The position numbers and the translations under genes are program-made. This document shows, piece after piece, positions 7,323 to 17,306 of a DNA stretch of 64,000 bases. The DNA comes from an alpha proteobacterium BAL199 (GTDB lineage: Bacteria > Pseudomonadota > Alphaproteobacteria > Thalassobaculales > Thalassobaculaceae): NCBI GenBank assembly GCA_000171835.1, contig ABHC01000023.1:1-64000 (forward strand), given 5' to 3'. The notes below the pieces were generated by a model. That model was given only the letters and a program-made list of their open reading frames with translations, ran no database searches and was not told the DNA's origin. Positions within the stretch are counted from its first letter, which is position 1; every line of letters begins with the position of its first letter.

Positions 7323-8744
7323 ATGCAGTCCACCAGTCACTCATTCAAGCAAAACGCCCACCACGCGCTGAACGACGCGACCCTGCAGCGCGCTCTGGGC
7401 AACATCAAGACGGGCTTTCAGGAGAAGCGCCGCCAGGTCATCGAGGCGCTGCCGGAGTTCGAATCCCTGCGCGACGCGGGCCGCGACATCAAGAACCACA
7501 CCCTTGCGAACCTCGACTTCTATCTTGAGCGGTTCGAGGAGAACGTCGTCGCCAATGGCGGCGTGGTGCACTGGTGCCGAACCCCGGCCGAGGCGCGCGA
7601 GACCATCCTGGCGATCTGCCGGCGGCGCAACGCCAAGACCGTCACCAAGGGCAAGTCGATGGTGGCCGAGGAGATCGGCCTCAACCAGTTCCTCGAGGCG
7701 AATGCCATCGAGCCGATTGAGACCGATCTCGGCGAGTACATCATCCAGCTTCGCAACGAGCCGCCGAGCCACATCATCGCGCCGGCGATCCACGTGACCC
7801 GCGAGCAGATCGCTGACGATTTCCGCAGACACCACACCGAGCTCGATCCGAACCGCCGGCTGGAGGAACCTCGCGACTTCACCGACGAGGCCCGCGCCCA
7901 GCTGCGCGACCGATATTTCCAGGCCGATGTCGGAATCACCGGCGCCAACTTCCTGATCGCCGAGACCGGGTCGACGGTGATCGTCACCAACGAGGGCAAT
8001 GGCGACATGACCCAGCTGCTCGGCAAGGCCCATGTGGTCGTGGCGAGCCTGGAGAAGGTGGTGCCGACCCTGGACGACGCGGCGACCATTCTGCGGCTGC
8101 TGGCGCGCTCGGCGACCGGACAGGAGATGTCGGTCTACACCACGTTCTCGACCGGCCCGCGCCGCGCCGAGGACCTGGACGGGCCGGAGGAGTTCCACGT
8201 CGTCCTGCTGGACAACGGCCGCTCGGCGATGCTCGGCACCGAGTTCCAGGACATGCTGCGTTGCATCCGGTGTGCGGCCTGCATGAATCACTGCCCAGTC
8301 TACGCCGCCGTCGGCGGCCACGCCTATGGCTGGGTCTATCCGGGCCCGATGGGCGCGGTCCTGACGCCATCGCTGATCGGGATCGAGGAAGCCGGGCATC
8401 TGCCGAACGCCTCGACGTTCTGCGGGCGCTGCGAGAGCGTGTGCCCGATGCGGATCCCGTTGCCGAAGATGATGCGCCACTACCGCACCCGCGAGTTCGA
8501 ACGCGGCCTGGCACCGCCAAAGGCCAAGGCCGGGCTCAAGCTCTGGGCGTTTCTGGCAACGCGGCCGGCGCTGTATCGTCTGCTGACCGGAGCGGCGGCC
8601 CGGGTGCTTGGTGCCCTCGGGCGCCGGGCCGGCCGGTTCAAGAGCCTGCCGCTGGCCGGCGGCTGGACCGGCGTGCGCGATATGCCGGCACCGGAGGGCA
8701 AGACCTTCCACGCCCTGTGGGCCGAGCGGAGGGCGGCGCGATGA
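7323..8744 (+). CDS. lutB: L-lactate oxidation iron-sulfur protein LutB (LldF family)
   Basis: Central subunit of the LutABC complex. The first 300 residues are the LUD domain (motif TETGSTVIVTNEGNGDM near 215-230). Two 4Fe-4S clusters follow: CIRCAACMNHCP at about 313-325 and CGRCESVCP at about 366-374. The C-terminal 90 residues are basic and partly hydrophobic, as in other LutB proteins. The ATG follows GAGAGGGAA. It overlaps lutC by 4 bp (ATGA), which indicates coupled translation. Length is 473 residues, normal for the family. Confidence 0.94.
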   Translation: MQSTSHSFKQNAHHALNDATLQRALGNIKTGFQEKRRQVIEALPEFESLRDAGRDIKNHTLANLDFYLERFEENVVANGGVVHWCRTPAEARETILAICRRRNAKTVTKGKSMVAEEIGLNQFLEANAIEPIETDLGEYIIQLRNEPPSHIIAPAIHVTREQIADDFRRHHTELDPNRRLEEPRDFTDEARAQLRDRYFQADVGITGANFLIAETGSTVIVTNEGNGDMTQLLGKAHVVVASLEKVVPTLDDAATILRLLARSATGQEMSVYTTFSTGPRRAEDLDGPEEFHVVLLDNGRSAMLGTEFQDMLRCIRCAACMNHCPVYAAVGGHAYGWVYPGPMGAVLTPSLIGIEEAGHLPNASTFCGRCESVCPMRIPLPKMMRHYRTREFERGLAPPKAKAGLKLWAFLATRPALYRLLTGAAARVLGALGRRAGRFKSLPLAGGWTGVRDMPAPEGKTFHALWAERRAAR

Positions 8745-9433
8745 GTTCGGCCCGCGATCAGATCCTCGGTTCGATCCGCAAGTCGCTCGGCCGTGATGCG
8801 CTTGGCGGGGAAGCGGCTGCGGCCCTGCGCCAGGGGCTCGCGACGCCGACCCGTAATCTGATCCCGGACCGCACGGCCGGCCTGGACGATTCCGGCTTGG
8901 TCCGACAACTGGTCATGAAGCTGGGAGAGGCCGCCTGTTCGGTCGACGAAGTGGCGTCGCTTGATGAGGTTCCCGGCCGGATCGCCGCCTGGCTGCAGCG
9001 CGAGAACCTGCCGGCCCGTCTGGTTCAGGCGCCGGCTCTGCAGGACGGCCTGGACTGGTCGAAGACCCCGACTTTGGAAGTGAAGACCGGGACCTCGGAC
9101 GGCTCTGAAGACACCAGCGTGACGCCGGTGTTCGCGGCGATCTCCGAGACTGGCACCCTGATGCTGCAGTCCGATGCGGTAACGCCGACCGGCCTGAACT
9201 TCCTGCCGGAAAATCACATCGCCGTGGTTCGCCGCAGCCAGGTGGTTGGTCCTCTGGAGGACGCCTGGGCGCGGCTGCGCTCGGCGCGGGCTGGTGCTGA
9301 GGGGGTCGGCCACACCATGCCGCGGACGGTCAACCTGATTACCGGTCCGTCGCGCACTGGCGACATCGAGCAGAAGATCCAGATGGGTGCCCACGGCCCG
9401 CGCCGCCTGCACGTGATCGTCGTCGACGGTTGA
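8741..9433 (+). CDS. lutC: L-lactate oxidation protein LutC (LldG family)
   Basis: Third subunit of the lactate-oxidation complex, a stand-alone LUD domain protein without cysteine clusters. The core ISETGTLMLQSDAVTPTGLNF and the ending MPRTVNLITGPSRTGDIEQKI with GAHGPRRLHVI are characteristic. The start at 8741 overlaps the lutB stop in ATGA; the open frame itself extends much further upstream, inside lutB, which is why the start must be set by this junction. Length is 230 residues. It is followed 19 bp later by the smr gene, which may be co-transcribed. Confidence 0.92.
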   Translation: MSSARDQILGSIRKSLGRDALGGEAAAALRQGLATPTRNLIPDRTAGLDDSGLVRQLVMKLGEAACSVDEVASLDEVPGRIAAWLQRENLPARLVQAPALQDGLDWSKTPTLEVKTGTSDGSEDTSVTPVFAAISETGTLMLQSDAVTPTGLNFLPENHIAVVRRSQVVGPLEDAWARLRSARAGAEGVGHTMPRTVNLITGPSRTGDIEQKIQMGAHGPRRLHVIVVDG

Positions 9434-9452
9434 CCAGCGCCCCGGTTCCGCG

Positions 9453-10088
9453 ATGACCCGGCGTCCCCCGACACCCGACGAGCTGGAACTGTTCGGGCGG
9501 GTGATGGCCGAAACCGAGCCGTTGAAACGCCGTCGTCGCGGCAAGGCGAAAACGGTGATGCCCGACGCACCGGCCGTCTCCCCGGTAAAGCCTGAACCGG
9601 CGGCGGTCAGTGCTGATCCACTAAAGACCGAGCCTCGCCCGGTTGGTGGGCCCAATCCGCCGCCCGGTCCGACGGCGTTAAGCGAGCATGGGCATGGCAC
9701 CGCACCCGGCATCGACCGGCGCACCCAGCTGCGGCTCAAGCGCGGCCAGCTGCCGATCGAGGCACGCATCGACCTGCATGGCCTGACCCGCGAGAAGGCT
9801 CATGCCGGACTGAATCGGTTCTTGGCCCGCCAGGACGCTCTCGGCCGGCGCTGCGTGCTGGTCATCACTGGCAAGGGCCGGCCGGATTGGCAGCAACCGG
9901 CCTGGGGCTCCGAGGAGCGGGAAACCGGGGTGATCCGGCGTGCGTTGCCGGGATGGCTCGACGACCATCCGAACAAGCAGCGGGTGCTGGCGTACGCCCC
10001 AGCGCAGCCGCAGGATGGTGGGTCCGGGGCCTGGTACGTGCTGCTGCGGCGTCGTCGAGACGACGCCGCAGGCGGTGACGTTCCGTGA
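9453..10088 (+). CDS. smr: Smr-domain protein
   Basis: Small MutS-related domain protein; Smr domains have DNA-nicking or RNA endonuclease activity in several families, but the role of this branch is not established. The first 100 residues are proline- and charge-rich and probably disordered. The Smr domain runs from about 105 to 205, with IDLHGLTREKAHAGL, CVLVITGKGR and the closing YVLLRRRR. The segment before VLAYAPAQPQDGGSGAWYV is the usual H/G-rich end of the domain. The stop overlaps the GTG start of the next gene by 4 bp. The neighbour order mltA-smr-XRE is common in this group, here interrupted by lutABC. Confidence 0.9.
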   Translation: MTRRPPTPDELELFGRVMAETEPLKRRRRGKAKTVMPDAPAVSPVKPEPAAVSADPLKTEPRPVGGPNPPPGPTALSEHGHGTAPGIDRRTQLRLKRGQLPIEARIDLHGLTREKAHAGLNRFLARQDALGRRCVLVITGKGRPDWQQPAWGSEERETGVIRRALPGWLDDHPNKQRVLAYAPAQPQDGGSGAWYVLLRRRRDDAAGGDVP

Positions 10089-10438
10089 CCCCGCTGGGCG
10101 CCCGGTTGCGGCAGTTGCGGGCTGATCGCGGCGTGACCCTGGCTCAGATGGCTGCCGAGCTCGGGGTCTCGGCGGCTTATCTGTCCGCTTTGGAACACGG
10201 CAAGCGCGGTGTGCCGCGAGCGGTGTTCCTCGAACTGGTCAACGGCTACTTCAATCTCGGCTGGGATGACGCCGAGGACCTGCGGCATCTGGCCGAGATC
10301 TCGAATCCGCGGGTGGTGCTCGACACGGCCGGCCTCAGCCCGAAGGCAACCGAGTTCGCCAACCGGTTGGCGACCCGCATTGGCGATCTCGACGACGCCC
10401 GACTCGACACCCTGCTGGCCGAGCTCGAAGATCCGTGA
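10085..10438 (+). CDS. XRE-family helix-turn-helix regulator
   Basis: A 117-residue protein with a helix-turn-helix of the Cro/C1 type in its first 60 residues (LRQLRADRGVTLAQMAAELGVSA and YLSALEHGKRG). The C-terminal half (SPKATEFANRLATRIGDLDDARLDTLLAEL) is a helical, probably dimerising tail. The start is a GTG overlapping the smr stop by 4 bp, so it is translated with smr. Small XRE proteins of this type follow smr in related genomes. Target genes are unknown. It ends one base before the convergent dapB stop. Confidence 0.87.
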   Translation: MTPLGARLRQLRADRGVTLAQMAAELGVSAAYLSALEHGKRGVPRAVFLELVNGYFNLGWDDAEDLRHLAEISNPRVVLDTAGLSPKATEFANRLATRIGDLDDARLDTLLAELEDP

Positions 10439-10439
10439 G

Positions 10440-11252
10440 TCAGCAGGATTCCTGCAGGCCGAGCACATCCAGCATGGTGTAGAACCCGGGCTCTCGACCG
10501 GCCGCCCAGCGCGCTGCGGTGACCGCGCCGTTGGCGAAGATATGCCGTCCACCTGCACGGTGCCCGATCTCGATCCGCTCGGCCGGCCCGGCGAACACCA
10601 CGGTGTGCTCGCCGATCACGTCGCCACCGCGCATGGTCGCGAAGCCGATCTGGCCGGGGACCCGCGGGCCGGTGTGGCCTTCGCGGGACAACACGGCGAC
10701 ATCCTCGAACGACCGGCCACGGCCTTTTGCAGCGGCCCGGCCGAGGCCAATCGCGGTGCCCGACGGCGCGTCGACCTTGCGGTTGTGGTGCATTTCCATG
10801 ATCTCGATATCCCAGGGTTCGCCCAGCGCAGCGGCTACTCGCTCGACCAGTGCCAGCAGCAGATTGACGCCGACGCTCATGTTCGGGGCATAGACCAGGG
10901 GAATACGCGCCGACAGCGTCTCCAGCGTCTTCTCCTGCTCGCCGCTCAACCCGGTGGTGCCGGTTACGAACGGCGTTCCCGCGTCGGCCGCCGCCGCCGC
11001 GTGGACCAGCGTCGCGTCCGGCAAGGTGAAATCGATCACCACATCGGTTGCCAGGACGGCGTCGAGGCGATCGGTGGTGCTCAAACCGATCGGGGACAAC
11101 CCGGCGAGCACCCCTGCGTCGGTCCCGAGGTCGGCACTACCGGCCCTTACAGAAGCCGCCGCGAGGGTGACGCCGTCCGCCTCAGCAACCGCCTTGACGA
11201 TCATCCGGCCCATCCGTCCGTTGGCCCCAAACACGCCAATTCGCGTCGTCAT
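10440..11252 (-). CDS. dapB: 4-hydroxy-tetrahydrodipicolinate reductase
   Basis: Reduces the DapA product in the diaminopimelate/lysine pathway with NAD(P)H. The dinucleotide-binding start GVFGANGRMGRMIVKAV is at residues 6-22, the inner TGTTGLSGEQ is near 100, and the signature HHNRKVDAPSGTA with the catalytic His-His and Lys is near 158-170. Length is 270 residues, as expected. GGGAGAAG lies 7 nt before the ATG. It shares an upstream region with the divergent padR gene, and the few bases between its stop and the XRE gene leave no room for a conventional terminator. Confidence 0.96.
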   Translation of the reverse strand: MTTRIGVFGANGRMGRMIVKAVAEADGVTLAAASVRAGSADLGTDAGVLAGLSPIGLSTTDRLDAVLATDVVIDFTLPDATLVHAAAAADAGTPFVTGTTGLSGEQEKTLETLSARIPLVYAPNMSVGVNLLLALVERVAAALGEPWDIEIMEMHHNRKVDAPSGTAIGLGRAAAKGRGRSFEDVAVLSREGHTGPRVPGQIGFATMRGGDVIGEHTVVFAGPAERIEIGHRAGGRHIFANGAVTAARWAAGREPGFYTMLDVLGLQESC

Positions 11253-11353
11253 TCGAGCTTCTCCCGTCCTGCAGGGCGACCGTGCCGTCCCGGCCGCACG
11301 CCAATCGAATCACCATCGGATAGCGAGGCAAAGATTATCTCACAACCATCTTT

Positions 11354-11382
11354 TTTCTATGCTATTTTTCGTTCGATATATT
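11354..11382 (+). promoter_or_regulatory. Candidate promoter in AT-rich leader of padR
   Basis: The 60 bases 11341-11400 contain only 20 G or C. A good -10 box TATATT (11377-11382) sits about 25 bp before the padR start. The box 17 bp upstream (TTTCTA, 11354-11359) is a poor -35, so an activator or another sigma factor may be used. Confidence 0.35.
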
Positions 11383-11407
11383 AGACAGATTACAGGAACC
11401 TCTGACC

Positions 11408-11944
11408 ATGAATGTCGCCGCGCTGTGCCTTGGTGTTTTGAGCTTCGGCGACACCAGCGGCTACGGAATCCGCCGGGCAGTGGAAGAATGGTTTCAGCAT
11501 TTCGGACAGGCCAGTTTAGGGGCGATCTACCCGGCGTTGGCCAAGTTGACTGCCCGCGGCGCGATCGAGGTGATCGGCGCGCCCGACGCCCCGCTTGAGA
11601 AGCGGGATTTTCGGATCACGGAAGTCGGCCGAGCCGAACTGGCGGCCGCCGCGCTGGCCACCGACGGCAGCGAAACCGTACGATCATCCTTCCTGGCCGG
11701 GATGTTTTTTGCGCATTTGCTGGAAATGGACGACGTCCACCGGCTGATGAGCGAGCGGCTGGCCGGGCTGCGAGGCGAACAACGACGCTTGAGGAGCCTG
11801 CCGGCGGACTCGATGACCGAGGGGCAACGCTTCACGATCCGCTATTCGTTGACCGTCGTAGCTGCAGCCATCGAGTTTCTCGAACACGAAGGCCAAGCAA
11901 TCGTCACGTCAATTGATCGAACGACACGTCATAAAAATCAATGA
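11408..11944 (+). CDS. PadR-family transcriptional regulator
   Basis: A 178-residue regulator with an N-terminal winged helix of the PadR type (CLGVLSFGDTSGYGIRRAVEEW, then GAIYPALAKLTARGAIEV and the wing KRDFRITEVGRAEL) and a helical C-terminal dimerisation region (about 95-175, PadR C-terminal Vir-like type with HLLEMDDVHRLMSERLAGL). PadR proteins usually repress a transporter or detoxification gene beside them; here the neighbours are dapB and dnaJ, so no target is evident. AGGAA lies 8 nt before the ATG. The low-GC leader differs from the gene itself. Confidence 0.85.
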   Translation: MNVAALCLGVLSFGDTSGYGIRRAVEEWFQHFGQASLGAIYPALAKLTARGAIEVIGAPDAPLEKRDFRITEVGRAELAAAALATDGSETVRSSFLAGMFFAHLLEMDDVHRLMSERLAGLRGEQRRLRSLPADSMTEGQRFTIRYSLTVVAAAIEFLEHEGQAIVTSIDRTTRHKNQ

Positions 11945-11969
11945 GTTATGGAGACACTACCAATTTCGC

Positions 11970-11989
11970 TACCGTTGTTATCAACGGTA
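11970..11989. terminator. Perfect hairpin between convergent padR and dnaJ
   Basis: Arms TACCGTTG (11970-11977) and CAACGGTA (11982-11989) pair perfectly around the loop TTAT. It begins 25 bp after the padR stop. No U tract follows on either strand. It is likely a two-way terminator or RNA-stabilising stem. Confidence 0.55.
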
Positions 11990-12010
11990 TGACCGTCTGA
12001 TTTGCGGTCA
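11990..12010. terminator. Second hairpin overlapping the dnaJ stop codon
   Basis: Arms TGACCG (11990-11995) and CGGTCA (12005-12010) enclose a 9-nt loop. The right arm includes the dnaJ stop codon. It directly abuts the padR-side hairpin, giving tandem stems at the convergent junction. Confidence 0.35.
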
Positions 12011-13141
12011 ATCGCGCAGATCGTCCCAGAGTTCCTTGACCTTGTCGAAGAAGCCATGGCTCTGCGGGCTGGTGGTGTCGTCGCCGGCTTCGGCCTTGAA
12101 CTCGGCGAGCAGTTCGCGCTGGCGTTTGGTCAGGTTCATGGGCGTCTCGACCGCGACCTCGACATACATATCGCCGCGAGCCGGGCTTCTAAGGACCGAC
12201 ATGCCCTTGCCCTTGAGGCGGAACTGCCGCCCCGACTGGGTGCCCGCCGGAACCGTCAGGCGCGCGCGGGCACCTTCGATCGTCGGAACCTCGATTTGCC
12301 CGCCGAGCGCAGCGGCCACCATTGAGACCGGAACCCGGCAGTGGACGTCGGCGCCTTCCCGCTGAAACAGCGGATGCGGCTCGACCGATAGGAACAGATA
12401 GAGGTCACCTGCCGGTGCGCCACGCATTCCGGCCTCGCCTTCGCCGGTCAGGCGAATGCGGGTTCCGTCCTCGACTCCCGCCGGAATGTTGACGGACAGG
12501 GTCTTTTCTTTGCGCTGCCGCCCGGCGCCGCTACAGGTCCGACAGGGCTTCTCGATGACTTGGCCCACGCCGCCGCATGCCGGGCAGGTCCGCTCGATTG
12601 TGAAGAACCCCTGCTGGGCGCGCACCTTCCCCGCACCATGACAGGTCGGGCAGCCGATCGGCTTGGAGCCTTTCTCGGCGCCGGAGCCGTTGCAGCTTTC
12701 GCAGGCGGCCGAGGTCGGGATCCGAATTTCAGTCTGTCGGCCCTGGAACGCGTCCTCCAGGCTGATTGTCATGTTGTAGCGCAAATCCGACCCGCGGCCG
12801 GCTCCCCCGCCGCGCCGGGCGCCACCCATGAATTCGCCGAACATCTCCTCGAAGATATCGGCGAACCCGCCGCCGCCGAATCCACCTCCGCCGCCGGGTC
12901 GCCCAGCGGCCCCGTTCTCGAACGCTGCGTGACCGAAACGATCGTAGGCAGCCTTCTTCTCGTCATCCTTGAGAACGTCGTAGGCCTCATTCAGCTCTTT
13001 GAACTGGCGCTCGGCCTCGTCGTCGCCCGGATTGCGGTCCGGGTGGTATTGCATGGCGAGCTTGCGGTAGGAGCGCTTCAGATCGTCCTTCGATGCACCG
13101 CGGGCGACCCCCAGCACATCATAATAGTCACGCTTCGACAT
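12008..13141 (-). CDS. dnaJ: Chaperone DnaJ (Hsp40)
   Basis: Co-chaperone that delivers substrates to DnaK and stimulates its ATPase. The J domain spans about residues 4-70 with HPD at 33-35, a Gly/Phe-rich linker runs from about 75 to 115 ([14 protein letters not shown]), and four CxxCxGxG zinc repeats lie near 145-210 ([32 protein letters not shown]). The C-terminal domains follow to residue 377. It is the last gene of hrcA-grpE-dnaK-dnaJ, 102 bp after dnaK, and is probably read from the dnaK promoter. Confidence 0.98.
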   Translation of the reverse strand: MSKRDYYDVLGVARGASKDDLKRSYRKLAMQYHPDRNPGDDEAERQFKELNEAYDVLKDDEKKAAYDRFGHAAFENGAAGRPGGGGGFGGGGFADIFEEMFGEFMGGARRGGGAGRGSDLRYNMTISLEDAFQGRQTEIRIPTSAACESCNGSGAEKGSKPIGCPTCHGAGKVRAQQGFFTIERTCPACGGVGQVIEKPCRTCSGAGRQRKEKTLSVNIPAGVEDGTRIRLTGEGEAGMRGAPAGDLYLFLSVEPHPLFQREGADVHCRVPVSMVAAALGGQIEVPTIEGARARLTVPAGTQSGRQFRLKGKGMSVLRSPARGDMYVEVAVETPMNLTKRQRELLAEFKAEAGDDTTSPQSHGFFDKVKELWDDLRD

Positions 13142-13243
13142 CGATCATTACCGTGCGGGGAAAGGGCGCGCGCACCCGGCCAGCCCGGCCGCTGATGTGC
13201 GGGGACTGGTCGGGGCGGCGGTCATCACGGTGGGTGTCCGCGA

Positions 13244-15190
<1,947 letters not shown>

Positions 15191-15244
15191 GAACATACCT
15201 CTCTCTTCGGCAGGCGGCGAAGGCCCCGAAGGCACCAACGACCG

Positions 15245-15260
15245 CCCCCAACTGCGGGGG
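15245..15260 (-). promoter_or_regulatory. GC hairpin in the dnaK 5' leader
   Basis: Arms CCCCC (15245-15249) and GGGGG (15256-15260) close a 6-nt loop about 55-70 nt before the dnaK start codon and downstream of the proposed transcription start. It might influence leader stability or translation; this is inference from position only. Confidence 0.3.
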
Positions 15261-15278
15261 TGACTGGAGTTAGCCGGT

Positions 15279-15306
15279 ATATAGGGGCCGGCGTGACCGG
15301 TGCAAG
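15279..15306 (-). promoter_or_regulatory. Sigma-32 (RpoH)-type heat-shock promoter of dnaK
   Basis: On the minus strand a -35 box CTTGCA (15306-15301) is followed by exactly 13 nt and the -10 box CCCCTATAT (15287-15279). This matches the heat-shock pattern CTTGAA-N13-CCCCATNT closely. Predicted start of transcription is near 15271, giving a leader of about 80 nt. It would serve dnaK and dnaJ separately from hrcA-grpE. Confidence 0.7.
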
Positions 15307-15382
15307 CCGCTTGGGCGCCCGATTCGCGACATCGCGGGCCGGGCCGGGCTCGAAATCATCAACCGGGGCAAACAACTGACGT

Positions 15383-16000
15383 TCAGGCGGTGGTGTCGAC
15401 GCGCGGGCGGTCGCCGGGTGCGGCACCGCCCTTGGCGACCCCGACCATGGCGGCGCGCAGCAACCGGTCGTGCAGGACGTAGCCCGGCGCCAGCAGTTGC
15501 ACCACGGTACCCGCCGGTTTGCCGGAGTTCTCAACCTCGAACATCGCCTGATGCAGGTTCGGGTCGAAGCGTTCGCCAAGCGGCTCGATGCGCTTGATGC
15601 CGTTCTTCTCAAACGCGTTCAGCAGCTCGCGCTCGGTGAGTTCGACCCCGACGATCAGGTTCTTGACCGCTTCGTCCGTCGCTTCCTGATCCTTGGGCGC
15701 GGCGTCGAGGGCACGGCGCAGATTGTCGACCGCGTTCAGCAGGTCCTTGGCGAAACCGGCGGCGGCATAGAGCCGGGTCTGCTCCTTGTCGCGCTCGGTG
15801 CGCCGGCGAACGTTCTCGGACTCGGCAAGCGCCCGCAACGCCTGGTCGCGGTACTGCGCGGACTGAGCCTCGAGTTCCGCAATTCGAGCGTCGCGCGGGT
15901 CCTCGAACTCGCCGGTATCGATCGTGCCATCGTCGTCGATGCCCACGTCGAAAGCCGAGGGCTCCTCGTTCGGGTCGGGCTTGCTGGTCTCATTCGACAT
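15383..16000 (-). CDS. grpE: Nucleotide exchange factor GrpE
   Basis: Releases ADP from DnaK. After an acidic disordered start (MSNETSKPDPNEEPSAF) a long helical coiled coil runs from about residue 35 to 95 (ELEAQSAQYRDQALRALAESENVRRRTERDKEQ), followed by the GrpE beta domain with GIKRIEPLGERFDPNLHQAMFEV and GYVLHDRLLRAAMVGVAKG. The start at 16000 is preferred (AGGA 9 nt upstream); an upstream in-frame ATG at 16030 would add ten residues. It is second in hrcA-grpE-dnaK-dnaJ. A weak CCTACATA box lies in the 76 bp upstream, with a poor -35. Confidence 0.96.
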   Translation of the reverse strand: MSNETSKPDPNEEPSAFDVGIDDDGTIDTGEFEDPRDARIAELEAQSAQYRDQALRALAESENVRRRTERDKEQTRLYAAAGFAKDLLNAVDNLRRALDAAPKDQEATDEAVKNLIVGVELTERELLNAFEKNGIKRIEPLGERFDPNLHQAMFEVENSGKPAGTVVQLLAPGYVLHDRLLRAAMVGVAKGGAAPGDRPRVDTTA

Positions 16001-16076
16001 GCTGGGTGGTCCTCGATAAGCCAACGCCATCCTGGTCGGGCGCTATGTAGGACGCATGGCCGACGATGAAAAGCGT

Positions 16077-17147
16077 TCAGTCGAGCAATCGGCCGATCAG
16101 CTTGGCCGTATAGTCGACCATTGGGATGATTCGAGCGTAGTTCATTCGGGTCGGTCCGATCACCCCGATGGCGCCGACGATCATCCGGCGCTGGTCATGA
16201 TACGGCGAGATGATCATCGAACAGCCGGTGTGCCGGAACAGCGAGTTTTCCGCGCCAATGAAAATCTGCACGCCGTCGGCGACCCCGGTGGAGTCGAGCA
16301 GCCGCAGGGTGCTCTCCTTCTCCTCCAGGATCTCAAACAGCGACCGGACCCGCTCCAGATCCTCCACCGCCGACACGTCGGTCAGCAGCTGCGACTGGCC
16401 GCGCAAGATCAGCGCCGGTCCCTGCGGGCCCTCGCTGCGGATCGCCAGGCCAGCCTGCACCACCCGACTGGTCAGTTCGTCGAGTTCGGCCTGGCGCTGG
16501 GTGATCTCGGTTTCCACCTGCCGGCGCAGGTCCTGCAACATCTGGCCCTTCAGCCGGGAGTTCAGGTAGTTGCTTGCCTCGGTCAGCGCCGATGCCGGCA
16601 GGCCCGCCGGCAGCTCCAGGATCCGGTTCTCGACCAGCCCGCCTTCGGTCACCATGACCACCAGCGCCCGCTGGTTGCCGAGCGGCACGAACTCAATGTG
16701 CTTCAGCGGCGCCTCGGATTTGGGCGAGACCACCAGCCCGGCGCACCGAGACAGTCCGGCCAGGGTCGAAGACGCTTCTTCGAGCATTTCCGCGACGGTA
16801 CGTCCGGCGGCGGCGCATTTGCCGTCGATGCTGGCGCGTTCCTCGACGCTCAGGTCGCCGCCAATCTCCAACAACCCGTCGACAAAGATCCGCAGCCCGG
16901 CATCGGTCGGGAGTCGTCCGGCCGAGGTGTGGGGCGCGTACAGCAGTCCGGCCTCTTCCAGATCCGCCATCACGTTGCGGATGGTCGCGGGCGACAGCAC
17001 CAAGCCAAGCCGCCGCGACAGCGTACGCGATCCGACGGCCTCGCCGGTCTCCACATAGGCGTCAACGATGTGGCGGAAAATCTCCCGCGATCGTTCGTTC
17101 AACTGGCCGACCACGCCGGCTTGGGTATCGCTGGATTTTGCGCTCAT
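16077..17147 (-). CDS. hrcA: Heat-inducible transcription repressor HrcA
   Basis: Repressor that normally binds the CIRCE inverted repeat and needs GroEL for activity. An N-terminal winged helix is seen in about residues 18-80 (REIFRHIVDAYVETGEAVGSRTLSRRLGLVLSPATIRN is the recognised block), followed by LYAPHTSAGRLPTDAGLRIFVD. The C-terminal GAF-like domain ends with GVIGPTRMNYARIIPMVDYTA. I found no CIRCE sequence near this operon or elsewhere in the window, so its target (probably groESL) lies outside. It is the first gene of the heat-shock operon and is divergent from rph. Confidence 0.95.
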   Translation of the reverse strand: MSAKSSDTQAGVVGQLNERSREIFRHIVDAYVETGEAVGSRTLSRRLGLVLSPATIRNVMADLEEAGLLYAPHTSAGRLPTDAGLRIFVDGLLEIGGDLSVEERASIDGKCAAAGRTVAEMLEEASSTLAGLSRCAGLVVSPKSEAPLKHIEFVPLGNQRALVVMVTEGGLVENRILELPAGLPASALTEASNYLNSRLKGQMLQDLRRQVETEITQRQAELDELTSRVVQAGLAIRSEGPQGPALILRGQSQLLTDVSAVEDLERVRSLFEILEEKESTLRLLDSTGVADGVQIFIGAENSLFRHTGCSMIISPYHDQRRMIVGAIGVIGPTRMNYARIIPMVDYTAKLIGRLLD

Positions 17148-17156
17148 GGCCGGGTG

Positions 17157-17185
17157 AATCTAGGTAGCTCGCCCGGCTGGGTCAA
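17157..17185 (-). promoter_or_regulatory. Candidate housekeeping promoter of hrcA
   Basis: On the minus strand TTGACC (17185-17180) and TAGATT (17162-17157) are separated by 17 bp, a good housekeeping match. The expected transcription start is near 17150, only about three bases before the hrcA ATG, so the mRNA may be leaderless; no clear ribosome site precedes the ATG. Confidence 0.45.
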
Positions 17186-17306
17186 CGTCGTGTCCGGCGG
17201 GAGGCATTGTGTTGCAGGCTGGACGGGCCGATGCCGCGGCGCTAGGTTCCCGGCCCGCCGGTGGTGAGCCCCTTCCAACACCACCGACCACGGCAGGAGC
17301 CGAACG

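Noticed and set aside
15191-17306. CIRCE element
   Set aside because: No TTAGCACTC-N9-GAGTGCTAA or close variant was found in these leaders.
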